IMG/VR virus record: IMGVR_UViG_3300030329_002482
Span: 1 to 20,173 of that record
Length of the DNA stretch: 20,173 bases
From: a virus
Direction: 5' to 3' (one strand)
The notes below the pieces were generated by a model that was not told the DNA's origin, ran no database searches, and was given only the letters and a program-made list of their open reading frames with translations. Positions 8,981-17,837 of this stretch are shown here, one piece after another; position 1 is the stretch's first letter; the number at the start of each line of letters is the position of its first letter. The position numbers were made by a program, and so were the translations under genes.

Positions 8981-9532
8981 CTATGTAGTCCTTTTAACTA
9001 ATGTTCTTGCTACCTTCCTTGCTCGTTTTTCATTTTTAATTTTTAATGTCATAACTGCTGTTTCTTCAGGAGCATAGTTAGCAACCATTGTTGCTGTCTG
9101 GGCTGTTGCAGTATATGTAGTTCTTGGGTTATTATTTCCTTGAGCTGTTCCATCTAAGTTACTTACAGATGTACCTCCAGTCTGCCATATAGAAGAACCT
9201 TCATTTGCAGGAGGATGGGATTCTTCATATGTAGCTCCACCCGGAGCAGTTGCTGCAGTAGGTAAATACCTATGATCTTCAAGTGCTTGAAACAATTGAT
9301 CCAATCTTTTTAATATGCCGGTATTCGATTCACCTCCACCACTTGCCACAGAATAACCTGCATTAATAACAGTGTTTAAATCATCTGCATCTGAAATTGC
9401 TGTATTAAGCTTAGTTGTTAGTGCAAGAATATCTGCAACAACAAGATTTAATTTATCCCTTAAATCACTAACATCATTTTCTAGAGCAGTTATCTTCTCC
9501 GATTGTATTATATCAATTTCTGCTAAGCTCAT
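8981..9532 (-). CDS. Coiled-coil appendage-like protein, paralogue of the downstream 302-aa gene, 183 aa
   Basis: An N-terminal coiled coil (about 5-60, with ITALENDVSDLRDKLNL) leads to a short Gly/Ser/Ala/Thr-rich middle (about 70-145) and a basic C-terminal tail (LKIKNEKRARKVART). Both ends correspond to those of the 302-aa neighbour; the middle is shorter and lacks that neighbour's beta module. The ATG overlaps the TAA of the upstream gene as TAATG, suggesting translational coupling. No enzyme motif is present. Being next to tail genes and paired with a paralogue suggests a minor virion appendage or fibre-base protein; the exact role is unknown. Confidence 0.8.
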   Translation of the reverse strand: MSLAEIDIIQSEKITALENDVSDLRDKLNLVVADILALTTKLNTAISDADDLNTVINAGYSVASGGGESNTGILKRLDQLFQALEDHRYLPTAATAPGGATYEESHPPANEGSSIWQTGGTSVSNLDGTAQGNNNPRTTYTATAQTATMVANYAPEETAVMTLKIKNEKRARKVARTLVKRTT

Positions 9533-9780
9533 TAGCTATAACCTGCTTCCTTCCTCTCCTCTGGTGTCATTTTAGAATATCTTTGCCTTTCAGCCCAGCT
9601 AGATCTCCTTTCGTCAGTCCATAATAGTTCACACAATGCCTGTATTTCAGAATTAACAGGGGAGTCTGAGAAGTTATGGTCTGGATTTAATGAATATTTT
9701 TTTCGTTTTCCCTCTATTTCTTCGTGATAGTTGCAAATACCATACTGAAAATTAAAAGATACTGATATTACTTTACCCAT
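9532..9780 (-). CDS. Hypothetical small protein, 82 aa
   Basis: I do not recognise this 82-aa protein. The N-terminal half has beta-like alternation (MGKVISVSFNFQYGI) and the C-terminal half is charged and helical, with TPEERKEAGYS at the end. It starts 8 nt inside the 66-aa gene (ATGGATGGGTAA region) and its TAA shares a base with the ATG of the 183-aa gene. This tight nesting between two structural genes on the same strand supports it as real and co-translated. It could be a small virion or assembly factor, but nothing in the sequence shows which. Confidence 0.65.
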   Translation of the reverse strand: MGKVISVSFNFQYGICNYHEEIEGKRKKYSLNPDHNFSDSPVNSEIQALCELLWTDERRSSWAERQRYSKMTPEERKEAGYS

Positions 9781-9973
9781 CCATTAATACTGCTAGTGTT
9801 TCAGACTGTTCTTTAATCATTTCCCTTAGATTTGCCACCTCACCAGACAATGCAATTACCTTAGATCTAAGTTCTGCATTAATTCTCTCCTGATCCCTGA
9901 AAGCCTCCTGTGTTATCTGATCTTCTATCTGGGAAGCAACTACATTTATTCCATATCGTTCTGCTTCAGCCAT
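9773..9973 (-). CDS. Small coiled-coil protein, 66 aa
   Basis: This 66-aa protein is almost entirely helical. Residues about 15-62 carry a heptad-like pattern (ELRSKVIALSGEVANLREMI). No membrane segment or signal peptide is seen. The ATG overlaps the TAA of the 185-aa gene as TAATG, and its own end overlaps the next start by 8 nt, so it sits in a chain of coupled genes. The coiled coil resembles in character, but not clearly in sequence, the N-termini of the 183- and 302-aa appendage proteins, so it may join them in an oligomer. That partnership is a guess. Confidence 0.65.
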   Translation of the reverse strand: MAEAERYGINVVASQIEDQITQEAFRDQERINAELRSKVIALSGEVANLREMIKEQSETLAVLMDG

Positions 9974-10530
9974 TAGCTGGGTACTGCTGGAGTTTCAACA
10001 TCACTTATACTAATGTCAGTTTCAAATGAACCAACATAACCTCTTGGATTATTATTAGTATTATCGATCTGCTTCCATTGAAATATGTATCCCCTACTTC
10101 CTGATGGCATATAAAACTTCTCAGTCTTCCATCCAGTTGAGCTAAAGAAACGACTAGAACCTATCTTAGTGCCATCGAAATACATATCTATAGTAACATC
10201 ACCCTTGTATGTAATCTGTGCTTCTGACAGCTCTTTAACAACTCTGTGAGAAGCTATTGGGGCAGCAACTAACTCACAACTAACCATGTCACAGCCCTCC
10301 TCTATACTAACCTGTACCAATGATCCAGCTTGGGAGGGGTTAGGGAAAATTCTAAGAGGCAGAAGCTTCCCTTTCACTGCAAGCCCCGCACCAGAAATTG
10401 TTTCTGTGCCTGCATGATCCCCATCCACAGCAAAATTAAACTTCAGATCATCACCATCCTCTCTAGGTATTACGCCAACAAGTGCCTGATGAAAAACTAC
10501 TGGTGCTGGATACTGTTGAAACTCTGCCAT
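9973..10530 (-). CDS. Beta-rich protein homologous to the C-terminal domain of the giant tail protein, 185 aa
   Basis: Residues 108-157 of this 185-aa protein align with residues 2116-2165 of the 2181-aa protein encoded just upstream: YKGDVTIDMYFDG against YKGDIDFRVMLDG, then K.E.FYMPSGSRGYIFQWK against K.ERVYLPASSYGQRIHYM. The preceding 40 residues (VQVSIEEG..) may also correspond. It is thus a free-standing copy of that domain, probably a beta sandwich. The N-terminal 60 residues are not obviously shared. Its ATG overlaps the big gene's TAA (TAATG), so the two are likely translated together. A structural role beside the tail nozzle, for example as a decoration or fibre attachment protein, is inferred. 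Confidence 0.8.
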   Translation of the reverse strand: MAEFQQYPAPVVFHQALVGVIPREDGDDLKFNFAVDGDHAGTETISGAGLAVKGKLLPLRIFPNPSQAGSLVQVSIEEGCDMVSCELVAAPIASHRVVKELSEAQITYKGDVTIDMYFDGTKIGSSRFFSSTGWKTEKFYMPSGSRGYIFQWKQIDNTNNNPRGYVGSFETDISISDVETPAVPS

Positions 10531-13500
10531 TATGCTGCCATATTTCCGTTGAACTGTACTGATTCTATAGTACCTGACATACTCTCATTCATATAGTGTA
10601 TTCTTTGTCCATATGAAGATGCTGGTAAATAAACTCTTTCTTCTTTAAACTCACCTTCTGGATTAGTTAGTTCCTTCCTGTATATAAGCTTGCCATCTAA
10701 CATAACCCTGAAATCAATATCACCCTTATAGAATACATCAGCACTATGAGTTAGCGTGTGTGCCTGATACTGCTGAAGTGGATAGTGTCTTATTGATAAT
10801 GTCTGAACCCTTACATTACCCTGTATTTTTACAGATATAGTTCTAAATCTACGAAGATCATTTAGGTATAAGTCAGCAGACAATGGCTCAATCCTATCAC
10901 TCGGAGGGAGAACAAAAGTTCTTGCTGCTGTTGTATCATTATTAAGGAATACATCTACTACAGGTAGGTTGCCCCAGTATATTGTACCCGACCCACTCCT
11001 TAGTGGCTCTTTATCAAGAAGTAGTGCAGGATATGTAACACCACCAACAACTGAAGTAGTCACACTACTAACAATAGTATTGTCTGCAAGCATCTCATTC
11101 CATATTCTATCACCAGCCTTAATTGTTGATGTATCAAAATCAAGGGGCATAACTATCTTTTTACGTTCTGTTTCAGATAAGTTACCACCACCTATATCAA
11201 TCTCAAAATACTGTTCGGCATTCCCATAGTTGATAAACACATCATACATATCTACTTCTGAGTCAGCCCCTGCTGCTGCTAAATCACCTGCATCTAAGTC
11301 ATCTGGGTTCATACCCAATAAGGAAGCGGCTAGAGACTGACCTCGTATGCCATCTGACAATGTAACTGCTGACTTAGAATCAAGCACCTCATATACAACA
11401 GCTAATGAACCTAATGCTTTTGCAAGTGCAGGCTCTCCTGCATCAATCTTCTTGCTTCTCCATGATATATTAGTAGCTTTAGTTGAGCCTATCTCACTTA
11501 CACTGAATGTGCTGTCACTATCTGATACCTGATTATCTTTAGTTACAACGATAGCCTTACCAAGAGCCTTTGAATAATGTGCATAGTAGGCTTCTATTGA
11601 AGTCTTACAAAGTCTTAAGTCACCGCCTGTAATCTCAAGTCTGAATCCAGTACCATTACCCGGCTTCTGGAATAACCAGTAAACTCCATCTGCTACTAAA
11701 GCTCTAGGTTTAACAAGATTAGTTATTATATGTTTGTCCCTAGTTAAATACTGAACCTTACCAGCCTGATAGTATGCAATCCCATCATTAGCAGTAAGCC
11801 ATAATACCCCGCCACCAAATGTTGCTACTGTTTGTTCGTCACCATCCTTAATTCCATGTGCATCTGGAACCCTAAAAGCTATCATTGCTTTAGGATCAGT
11901 ACCCCTCACCCTGTATAATGAGTTAGTTGTCCATACAAGACCTTCACCTGCATGCTCCATTATTGCCCTGATTTCTGAGTCTAGTGTAACAACTGCATCA
12001 AGAGGCCAGTACTCAGGAGTTCCATACCTTGAGAACTGCAAGTTTGCATCTAATGCACCAAAGTACATTGATCCTACTGCTGTTATATACCTATAATAAT
12101 CCTCACTACTTTCTGTTTCAAAGAAGTTTTTCTTTTCTTCATTATATGTAAGACCTACTGGAGGATAGTTATCATTTTGTAGGTAGTGCAGTGATGTTAC
12201 TGGTGCTCGTGCTTTGTCCCTATACCCAAAACTATTAATCTCTATTGACATACTTTCTACATCTTGATCCGTAAAGTTCTCCTCATAACTGAATACTGTT
12301 ACTCCAGCATTGTGCGTAGATGGTAAGCTTCCTGCTGCATTAGTTGTACAACCTGTAAGTTTATTAGGAGTAGTTGTTAGATCTCTCCCAGTATAATCAT
12401 ATATTTCATTGCCTATAAGAATCCTGCCTGAGGCTTGGAATAATGCAGCATCTTCAACTTCTATGGTTATTGCACCAGTGGCGGCTGCATATGGGTTAAT
12501 AATATCTGTTTCAAGTGTTGTGGTATCCTGATTTCTATGCTCTATTTCAAGCACCCACTCAATTACATTAACAGCCTTTGCTGCTTCGTGTCTGCTTGCA
12601 GATGAATCATACTGTGCACGTTCACATCCTGTTAATGATGTACCTGATATACCAGTATACGATACATATTCTTCCTCAATCTTAACAACTCCTGCAGTAG
12701 GCCAAGCACTTGGGTTTGTTGTGCTGGCTAAGGCAATCGTTGTAGCTGTCTCATTAATCTCAGATGATAGTGTAGTTGTGTAAGCAACACTGGGAGAAAC
12801 ATTTTCACTAAGCTGAATTATATTCCATGAACCATCCATATCAGATGGTGATGTTATCTTCTTAAGTGTATGGGTTCCTACACCATCATCTGTTAAAGCT
12901 ATTACAGTACCAGTAGGAGTAGTAGCTAGAGTAATAGTATCTGCGTCTACTTTTGTTTTTACATAGTAATCATTCCCTGATACAAGAGGTTCTGGGAGAT
13001 CATCCCCAGATAGCCTTACCTTATTGCCAACCTCAAGCCCATGTGCAGAACCAAAGTCTAAGTTATTAGCATTAGATGAAAAAGTTGTTGTAAATGTTTG
13101 CCCTGCACTTATCCCTGTTGCAGTTAAATCAAAGTTTGAATTAGTAAAACTTCTTAACTTAGTTATATCTTTAAATGTTTTAAAGTTGTAAAACTTAGAT
13201 AAGGCAGATACACGAGCAAATGAACCAGTCAGACTACCTAAAGTAAGTGGGAAGCCTGTTAGATCAGGCATATCTATATCACGAAGGAACATCCATTCTG
13301 ATGAATCACCACCATAACGATACACACGAATAGTTTCTATATCTGTATTGTCAAAGTGAAAGAAGTTCTCATCAAAGTTAATCTGTATGCAATCATCTGC
13401 ACTATCTAATGGTTGTATACCTTCAGCAGATGCTACTGATGGAGCACTTTCATTCCCCCATTTATCTAAGAAAGAAGCACGATAATAAAAATCTATATTC

Positions 13501-16500
13501 GGCCCATAAGGATTAAACATATTAGGTGCACCAACTAAGAAAGCAGAGATTCCAACCTTTGAGGCATCAAATGCATTGTTTGCTGCATCTGCATTACCTA
13601 AGGTATATCCTATTTCTGTAGCATCAACACCACCTTTAAGTGGTATTGCTTTATCATTTAGTACATAAAAGTTTTGACCTGCTTCCTGATAGTTAGTAAA
13701 TGAAATTCTATTGTTTGCACCAGTTTGCCCAGTAGATGGCAGTACAGTCTCAGATGTTTTAAAGAATGCTACGTTACGAATAACCTTGCTTTTAAATTTA
13801 ACTTCAATTTTAGGATTTGTTATTTGTGAACCTACCCCTCCTGACTGTAGTGTTGCTGGAGCATCTAGTATGTACCATGTGAATTCATTTTGATCTCCTA
13901 GCATTTTATTAGCTTCATGGTTTAATCCTATAGTTGGATCTCCAGTACTATTAAAAACCCCAGAATCAAACTTCCATTCTACTGAAAGATACCTTGGTGT
14001 GCCCTGATCAGTTGCCTCCCCTTCTCTAGTTTTTATTACTTGTCCCCAAGCAGATATATTATTGCTACTAGAAGAATGATTAATCCAAGTATTTTTAAGA
14101 TCAGATTCAAAAAATGGTACTGCTGTATGTACATCATATTTTTCTGTAGAAGCATCAGTGTTATCTGTTCTTGTTATGCCCCAAACTTTCAGTCCATCAA
14201 AGTGTAATGGCTTAACAAAGTCGTATGATAGTATAGATGTTTCTGGTTTTGTTGAGCCTGTCTTAACCAACCTCCATCTAGGTGTGGAATCTGCATTAGG
14301 TTTAATCTTTACAAATACAAATACAACACTGCTTGCTATTAAATGTAATGCATCTTCAACCAATCCTGTAAGTCCAAGACCAACTGCTTGTTCTGGCTTT
14401 GCCTTGGTATATTTAACATTATAGTATGGGTCATATACAGTAATACTATTGTCATCAACAACAGACAGGTAATCACTTGTTAAATAATAAACCCCAGCAT
14501 TGCTAAATACCCTAGATGATGGAGCTACATCACTGTCAGTACCATTCTGAGAGTAAAGCTTTTGATTCCCTTCAGCCCCCTTTACATAAAAGATTCTAGG
14601 TTGAGAACCTGATGTTGCAGTTACTGCCCTAACATCAAGCATACCATCAGTGCTATCTTTCCATTTGATAGTATGCTTATAATCAGAGTTTGTTGCTTCT
14701 GCTCCTGAGTTTGCTCTTACTTCTATGGTTTGTTTTGTATCACTGTTAGGTTCAATTGGAGGCCGATGTCCTATTAATACATGACCAAAGAGGTCAGTCT
14801 GTAGCACTTCCCTCTCAGAACCATCAAGTGCTTCATCTACTGTTGCAGGCTTATAAATATAAAAGTTACTTGCATTTTCTTCATTAAATGGATCAATAGA
14901 ATTTATAACCGGATAGCATTCTTCATCTCTAAAATCTCCATCACCGGGGTACGTTGCTCCTTCGCCTATTCTTTTTAAAAATAGTTTAGATGAACTATTA
15001 TTAATACTTGTTATCTCAGCCAAAAAATAATCTTTTTCGTGCTTCCTATGTGAATTAGGAAGTTCATTCATATTACTTTCTGATGGCCTTACTATACTTC
15101 CTGATGAGTTAATTCTAAAAGAAGTATTCCATGATAATGTTCTATTGCCGTTTCCTTGCACTTTAATAACATCCCCAACTGTAAATGTTTTGTCAGATGC
15201 ACCAGTAAAAGATATGCTTTTTTCACTCCTATTTATAGTTGCTTTAGCCCATAGCTTAGATCTTGCAAATCCTGTTTGTACTGTCATTGAACCACCGGGA
15301 GTATAGCTACATAATCTAATTATATATGAGTCATAACTACCTGTAATTTTATTCTGGTAAACATTGGCTCTACTTGTTGAGTGCCTACTTGTTTTTACTA
15401 TATTAGATTGATCTGATCTCGTCCAACTACTTGAAAGAGTATGATGATTTTGCCATGAACCACCAACTGATGGTGCCCAACTATAGTGTTGTTGTTGTAT
15501 TCCTTTTTTACCTGTTCTCATACTATAGTGATAATAAAATTCAGTCTTACTGGCAGTGACTATACCTTTTACATAATAATCTCTCCATGCTTGTTGACTA
15601 GACCAGTATCTCCCTAATGTTTTAGGAATGCTATTATTTGTATATGTTATTTCAAAATCATATGCTGGAACTCTAAGTTTATAATGTGGAGCTATAGTGT
15701 AATATTGATAACTTTCAGGGCCACCTCCGGGGAAACCTCTGTCATTAGTACTAAGCACTTGTCTGGAATTCTCTGCATAAGAAACGCTAATATTGTTTAC
15801 ATCATTTTGACTTGGAGTTTGATTACTTTTATTTATAAGAAAAAACTGAGGTTTATTACTTCCTACTTTTACTTTTGTCCATGTATTCGATTGAACAAGG
15901 CATGCTGCCCATTTAATTCCTTGGTTAACAGTTCTATTATAAGCAGTATTTCTCCCACCTTTTACTGTCACTGTAGTAGATTGCCAACTAGCCTTACCTC
16001 CTTGTTTTTCTGGAGGATTAGATCCTGATTTTGACCATATTTCTATATCATCACTGCCTGCATTCCAGTTACCACTTGATTCTCCATCAGTAAAATTATC
16101 TCTTACTAATAAAAGAATTGAAGTACGAGAAGGTGGTAGTATCCACCTCTCATCTGCACTACCAGTGTATTCAGTAGGAGTTGTATTTGTTGTTTTTATT
16201 TTTTGAGCAAAGGTAATAACACCATTACATATGTCAACACTGCTAATTTCCTGACCTGTTGCACCAGAGGTAAAACCAAAGTCACTGCCTGCATTCCCAC
16301 CCTGACTTACATCAACAGTATCAAATGAATTAACAGTCATTGATGATGTGCTAAGCTGCACAGTATCTAAATGTTGAGCATCCCAACAGATAAAGTAGTT
16401 TTCTTTAAATAAATAACCACCGCTATGATGTGTAAGATTACCAGACTGTACTAGATTAGTAGTCCATCCCCCAGAACCATCTGGCTGACGAGTAGTAACC

Positions 16501-17075
16501 TTCCAGTTAGATGTACTATCATCTATCCAGTAAGGCTGACCACTGTAATAGTATATTTTTTTATCTGTAGCGTTAGTATCTGCCCTGTGTTCTTCTAGCG
16601 AGGGGGCATTACTGTATGGTGGGGTTAAAGTTTTATCTCCTGTGTCTACTATACCAAACTTGTCACCTTCTAGTTTTAATAGATGCGATCCCTCTGCGGG
16701 TCTGAGTCCCCTAGAACCTTCTGAGACAACAGATCCTGTGATAATAGACTTGGGAGGTAGTGAAGGGCCAAGGTTCCTAGATACATTTGCATCATCATTT
16801 ACTATCTCTTCAAACTGAGGTCTTTTATTATCGAATGTTTTAACAACTCCGATACCAGATTCCTCAAATGATACAGCTTCTGAATCACGTATCCACTCAC
16901 CCCGGTAATGATAATGACCAGCATCTGTTAACTCTTCTAACCCATCTCCGGGTTCAAGAGCAAAGCCCTTTAAGTTAATATCAAGGGCTTCTTCTCCTTG
17001 GTCATCACGTAGATTCTGGGGATCAATCTCATTTGATATACCACCAGTAAATTGTCTAAGTACATTCCTTGGCAT
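10530..17075 (-). CDS. Very large tail nozzle-like (tubular B-type) protein, 2181 aa
   Basis: The N-terminus (FTGGISNEIDPQNLRDDQGE.. DINL, residues 9-40) has the pattern that opens podoviral tail tubular B or nozzle proteins. Near 1193-1210 is FYYRASFLDKWGNESAPS, typical of their beta domains, and near 1704-1780 a segment (GEGLVWTTNSLYRV.. GGGVLWLTANDGIAYY) typical of their beta-propeller core. Additional modules include about 1340-1404 (VGNKVRLSG.. DYYVKT.. GTHTL) and two related LTGC modules around 1440-1495 and 1525-1590. Residues about 280-780 are Ser/Thr/Tyr/Trp-rich and look inserted. The C-terminal domain (about 2075-2165) is copied in the next gene. At 2181 aa it is about 2.7 times T7 gp12. 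The start at 17075 follows an AGGGG about 9 nt upstream. A combined nozzle and appendage protein is the likely reading; fibre-like or baseplate roles remain possible. Confidence 0.85.
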   Translation of the reverse strand: MPRNVLRQFTGGISNEIDPQNLRDDQGEEALDINLKGFALEPGDGLEELTDAGHYHYRGEWIRDSEAVSFEESGIGVVKTFDNKRPQFEEIVNDDANVSRNLGPSLPPKSIITGSVVSEGSRGLRPAEGSHLLKLEGDKFGIVDTGDKTLTPPYSNAPSLEEHRADTNATDKKIYYYSGQPYWIDDSTSNWKVTTRQPDGSGGWTTNLVQSGNLTHHSGGYLFKENYFICWDAQHLDTVQLSTSSMTVNSFDTVDVSQGGNAGSDFGFTSGATGQEISSVDICNGVITFAQKIKTTNTTPTEYTGSADERWILPPSRTSILLLVRDNFTDGESSGNWNAGSDDIEIWSKSGSNPPEKQGGKASWQSTTVTVKGGRNTAYNRTVNQGIKWAACLVQSNTWTKVKVGSNKPQFFLINKSNQTPSQNDVNNISVSYAENSRQVLSTNDRGFPGGGPESYQYYTIAPHYKLRVPAYDFEITYTNNSIPKTLGRYWSSQQAWRDYYVKGIVTASKTEFYYHYSMRTGKKGIQQQHYSWAPSVGGSWQNHHTLSSSWTRSDQSNIVKTSRHSTSRANVYQNKITGSYDSYIIRLCSYTPGGSMTVQTGFARSKLWAKATINRSEKSISFTGASDKTFTVGDVIKVQGNGNRTLSWNTSFRINSSGSIVRPSESNMNELPNSHRKHEKDYFLAEITSINNSSSKLFLKRIGEGATYPGDGDFRDEECYPVINSIDPFNEENASNFYIYKPATVDEALDGSEREVLQTDLFGHVLIGHRPPIEPNSDTKQTIEVRANSGAEATNSDYKHTIKWKDSTDGMLDVRAVTATSGSQPRIFYVKGAEGNQKLYSQNGTDSDVAPSSRVFSNAGVYYLTSDYLSVVDDNSITVYDPYYNVKYTKAKPEQAVGLGLTGLVEDALHLIASSVVFVFVKIKPNADSTPRWRLVKTGSTKPETSILSYDFVKPLHFDGLKVWGITRTDNTDASTEKYDVHTAVPFFESDLKNTWINHSSSSNNISAWGQVIKTREGEATDQGTPRYLSVEWKFDSGVFNSTGDPTIGLNHEANKMLGDQNEFTWYILDAPATLQSGGVGSQITNPKIEVKFKSKVIRNVAFFKTSETVLPSTGQTGANNRISFTNYQEAGQNFYVLNDKAIPLKGGVDATEIGYTLGNADAANNAFDASKVGISAFLVGAPNMFNPYGPNIDFYYRASFLDKWGNESAPSVASAEGIQPLDSADDCIQINFDENFFHFDNTDIETIRVYRYGGDSSEWMFLRDIDMPDLTGFPLTLGSLTGSFARVSALSKFYNFKTFKDITKLRSFTNSNFDLTATGISAGQTFTTTFSSNANNLDFGSAHGLEVGNKVRLSGDDLPEPLVSGNDYYVKTKVDADTITLATTPTGTVIALTDDGVGTHTLKKITSPSDMDGSWNIIQLSENVSPSVAYTTTLSSEINETATTIALASTTNPSAWPTAGVVKIEEEYVSYTGISGTSLTGCERAQYDSSASRHEAAKAVNVIEWVLEIEHRNQDTTTLETDIINPYAAATGAITIEVEDAALFQASGRILIGNEIYDYTGRDLTTTPNKLTGCTTNAAGSLPSTHNAGVTVFSYEENFTDQDVESMSIEINSFGYRDKARAPVTSLHYLQNDNYPPVGLTYNEEKKNFFETESSEDYYRYITAVGSMYFGALDANLQFSRYGTPEYWPLDAVVTLDSEIRAIMEHAGEGLVWTTNSLYRVRGTDPKAMIAFRVPDAHGIKDGDEQTVATFGGGVLWLTANDGIAYYQAGKVQYLTRDKHIITNLVKPRALVADGVYWLFQKPGNGTGFRLEITGGDLRLCKTSIEAYYAHYSKALGKAIVVTKDNQVSDSDSTFSVSEIGSTKATNISWRSKKIDAGEPALAKALGSLAVVYEVLDSKSAVTLSDGIRGQSLAASLLGMNPDDLDAGDLAAAGADSEVDMYDVFINYGNAEQYFEIDIGGGNLSETERKKIVMPLDFDTSTIKAGDRIWNEMLADNTIVSSVTTSVVGGVTYPALLLDKEPLRSGSGTIYWGNLPVVDVFLNNDTTAARTFVLPPSDRIEPLSADLYLNDLRRFRTISVKIQGNVRVQTLSIRHYPLQQYQAHTLTHSADVFYKGDIDFRVMLDGKLIYRKELTNPEGEFKEERVYLPASSYGQRIHYMNESMSGTIESVQFNGNMAA

Positions 17076-17085
17076 CTATCACAAC

Positions 17086-17094
17086 CCCTATAGT
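17086..17094 (-). promoter_or_regulatory. ACTATAGGG box before the nozzle-like gene (possible phage promoter or RBS)
   Basis: In the 33-nt gap ahead of the 2181-aa gene the minus strand reads AATAACTATAGGGG, which contains the -6 to +3 core of the T7 promoter exactly. The -17 to -7 part matches poorly. The G run also falls at a spacing of about 9 nt from the ATG, so it may simply be the ribosome binding site. No phage RNA polymerase gene is in the window. Confidence 0.2.
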
Positions 17095-17108
17095 TATTAG
17101 TTTATGTC

Positions 17109-17276
17109 TCATGTAGGATTCTGAGGGAGTACCTTAGGATTACATTTATCTGCTAATATTTTTGTAAGGTTTACTTCCTTAATTATCTTTTCCTTTTGAA
17201 CTTCCTCAGGCGTAAGCATCTCACGGATTGTATCCGTATAGCAATCGCAGGTTTGCCAGACTAATATCTGATTCAT
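17109..17276 (-). CDS. Hypothetical small protein, 55 aa (start uncertain)
   Basis: The C-terminal 36 residues (from MLTPEEVQKEK) lie beyond any other gene and look coding. The ATG at 17276 gives 55 aa beginning MNQILVWQTCDCYTDTIREM, with a Cys pair, and overlaps the preceding gene by 56 nt. A shorter start at 17219, in a TGAGATG arrangement with the preceding stop, is possible. So is a longer one at 17462, which would give 117 aa with a lipoprotein-like signal (hydrophobic stretch ending in LTGSC at residue 26). The function is unknown. The position after the endolysin gene is where spanin genes are often found, which makes the long form worth testing. Confidence 0.5.
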   Translation of the reverse strand: MNQILVWQTCDCYTDTIREMLTPEEVQKEKIIKEVNLTKILADKCNPKVLPQNPT

Positions 17277-17448
17277 GAACGGATTCTTCTGTCTCCAACT
17301 CACTGAACAAACTTGCCAAAGACTCCTGATCTCCATCGTACTGAAGTTTCCATCGTACTTTGGTTTGATCTGAGTGGTTTTCTGACAACTCCCAGTCAGG
17401 CTCAAACTCAGCAGTAAGACCACATTCCAGTTCAAGAATAATTTCCAT
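17221..17448 (-). CDS. Hypothetical acidic small protein, 75 aa
   Basis: This protein begins at the ATG at 17448, one base after the endolysin TAA, and ends at 17221. It is strongly acidic and begins MEIILELECGLTAEFEPDW. First codon positions are rich in G and GAA/GAG/GAT codons are frequent, which favours this frame over the overlapping one. It has no membrane segment or known motif. The frame stays open upstream into the peptidase gene (to 17529), but that part is a shadow of the M15 gene. Ribosome binding is weak, so coupling to the endolysin stop is likely. Function unknown. Confidence 0.55.
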   Translation of the reverse strand: MEIILELECGLTAEFEPDWELSENHSDQTKVRWKLQYDGDQESLASLFSELETEESVHESDISLANLRLLYGYNP

Positions 17449-17449
17449 T

Positions 17450-17830
17450 TTAATATGTCCATACAGTTGGTCTTGGCCCTTCATCTGGGGATAATATATC
17501 AAGATGTACAAATCTTTTTGCGTGAACACCTCTTTGACTCATACCTACCCCACTCACCCCATGCTTTTGTGCAATAGTAAATAACCTCATAGCATCAGCA
17601 CCAGATATAAGTATGTCTGCTGCCTTAGCAAATGTATGTGGCCCCTTCTTCCCTGTTGTAGACACCCTCTGATTATGCTCCTCACACCTAAAACCAGATG
17701 TAATCTTCAGTGGCCTTTGCATTTCATCTCTAATAGATTGAAGAATCCTCATAAATTCATCATCCATATCAGATTTGCCACAACAAGAACAGGCCATTTC
17801 ATCAGTTGTAAAGTTCTTAGTTATAAGCAT
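17450..17830 (-). CDS. M15-family peptidase, probable endolysin, 126 aa
   Basis: This 126-aa protein matches the single-domain zinc D-Ala-D-Ala carboxypeptidase / L-Ala-D-Glu endopeptidase type (Peptidase_M15_3). SGFRCEEHNQ lies at 45-54, the zinc ligands are probably H65 and D72 in PHTFAKAADI, and the last ligand H109 lies in RFVHLDI. The usual Gly of the first ligand motif is Ala here. An N-terminal ACSCCGK cluster holds three cysteines, as often seen in this family near EF.C. There is no signal peptide or cell-wall binding domain, so export through a holin would be needed. The ATG at 17830 has GGAGG 7 nt upstream. It follows five small membrane-type genes, consistent with cleaving host peptidoglycan cross-links at lysis. 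Confidence 0.85.
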   Translation of the reverse strand: MLITKNFTTDEMACSCCGKSDMDDEFMRILQSIRDEMQRPLKITSGFRCEEHNQRVSTTGKKGPHTFAKAADILISGADAMRLFTIAQKHGVSGVGMSQRGVHAKRFVHLDILSPDEGPRPTVWTY

Positions 17831-17837
17831 ACCTATC

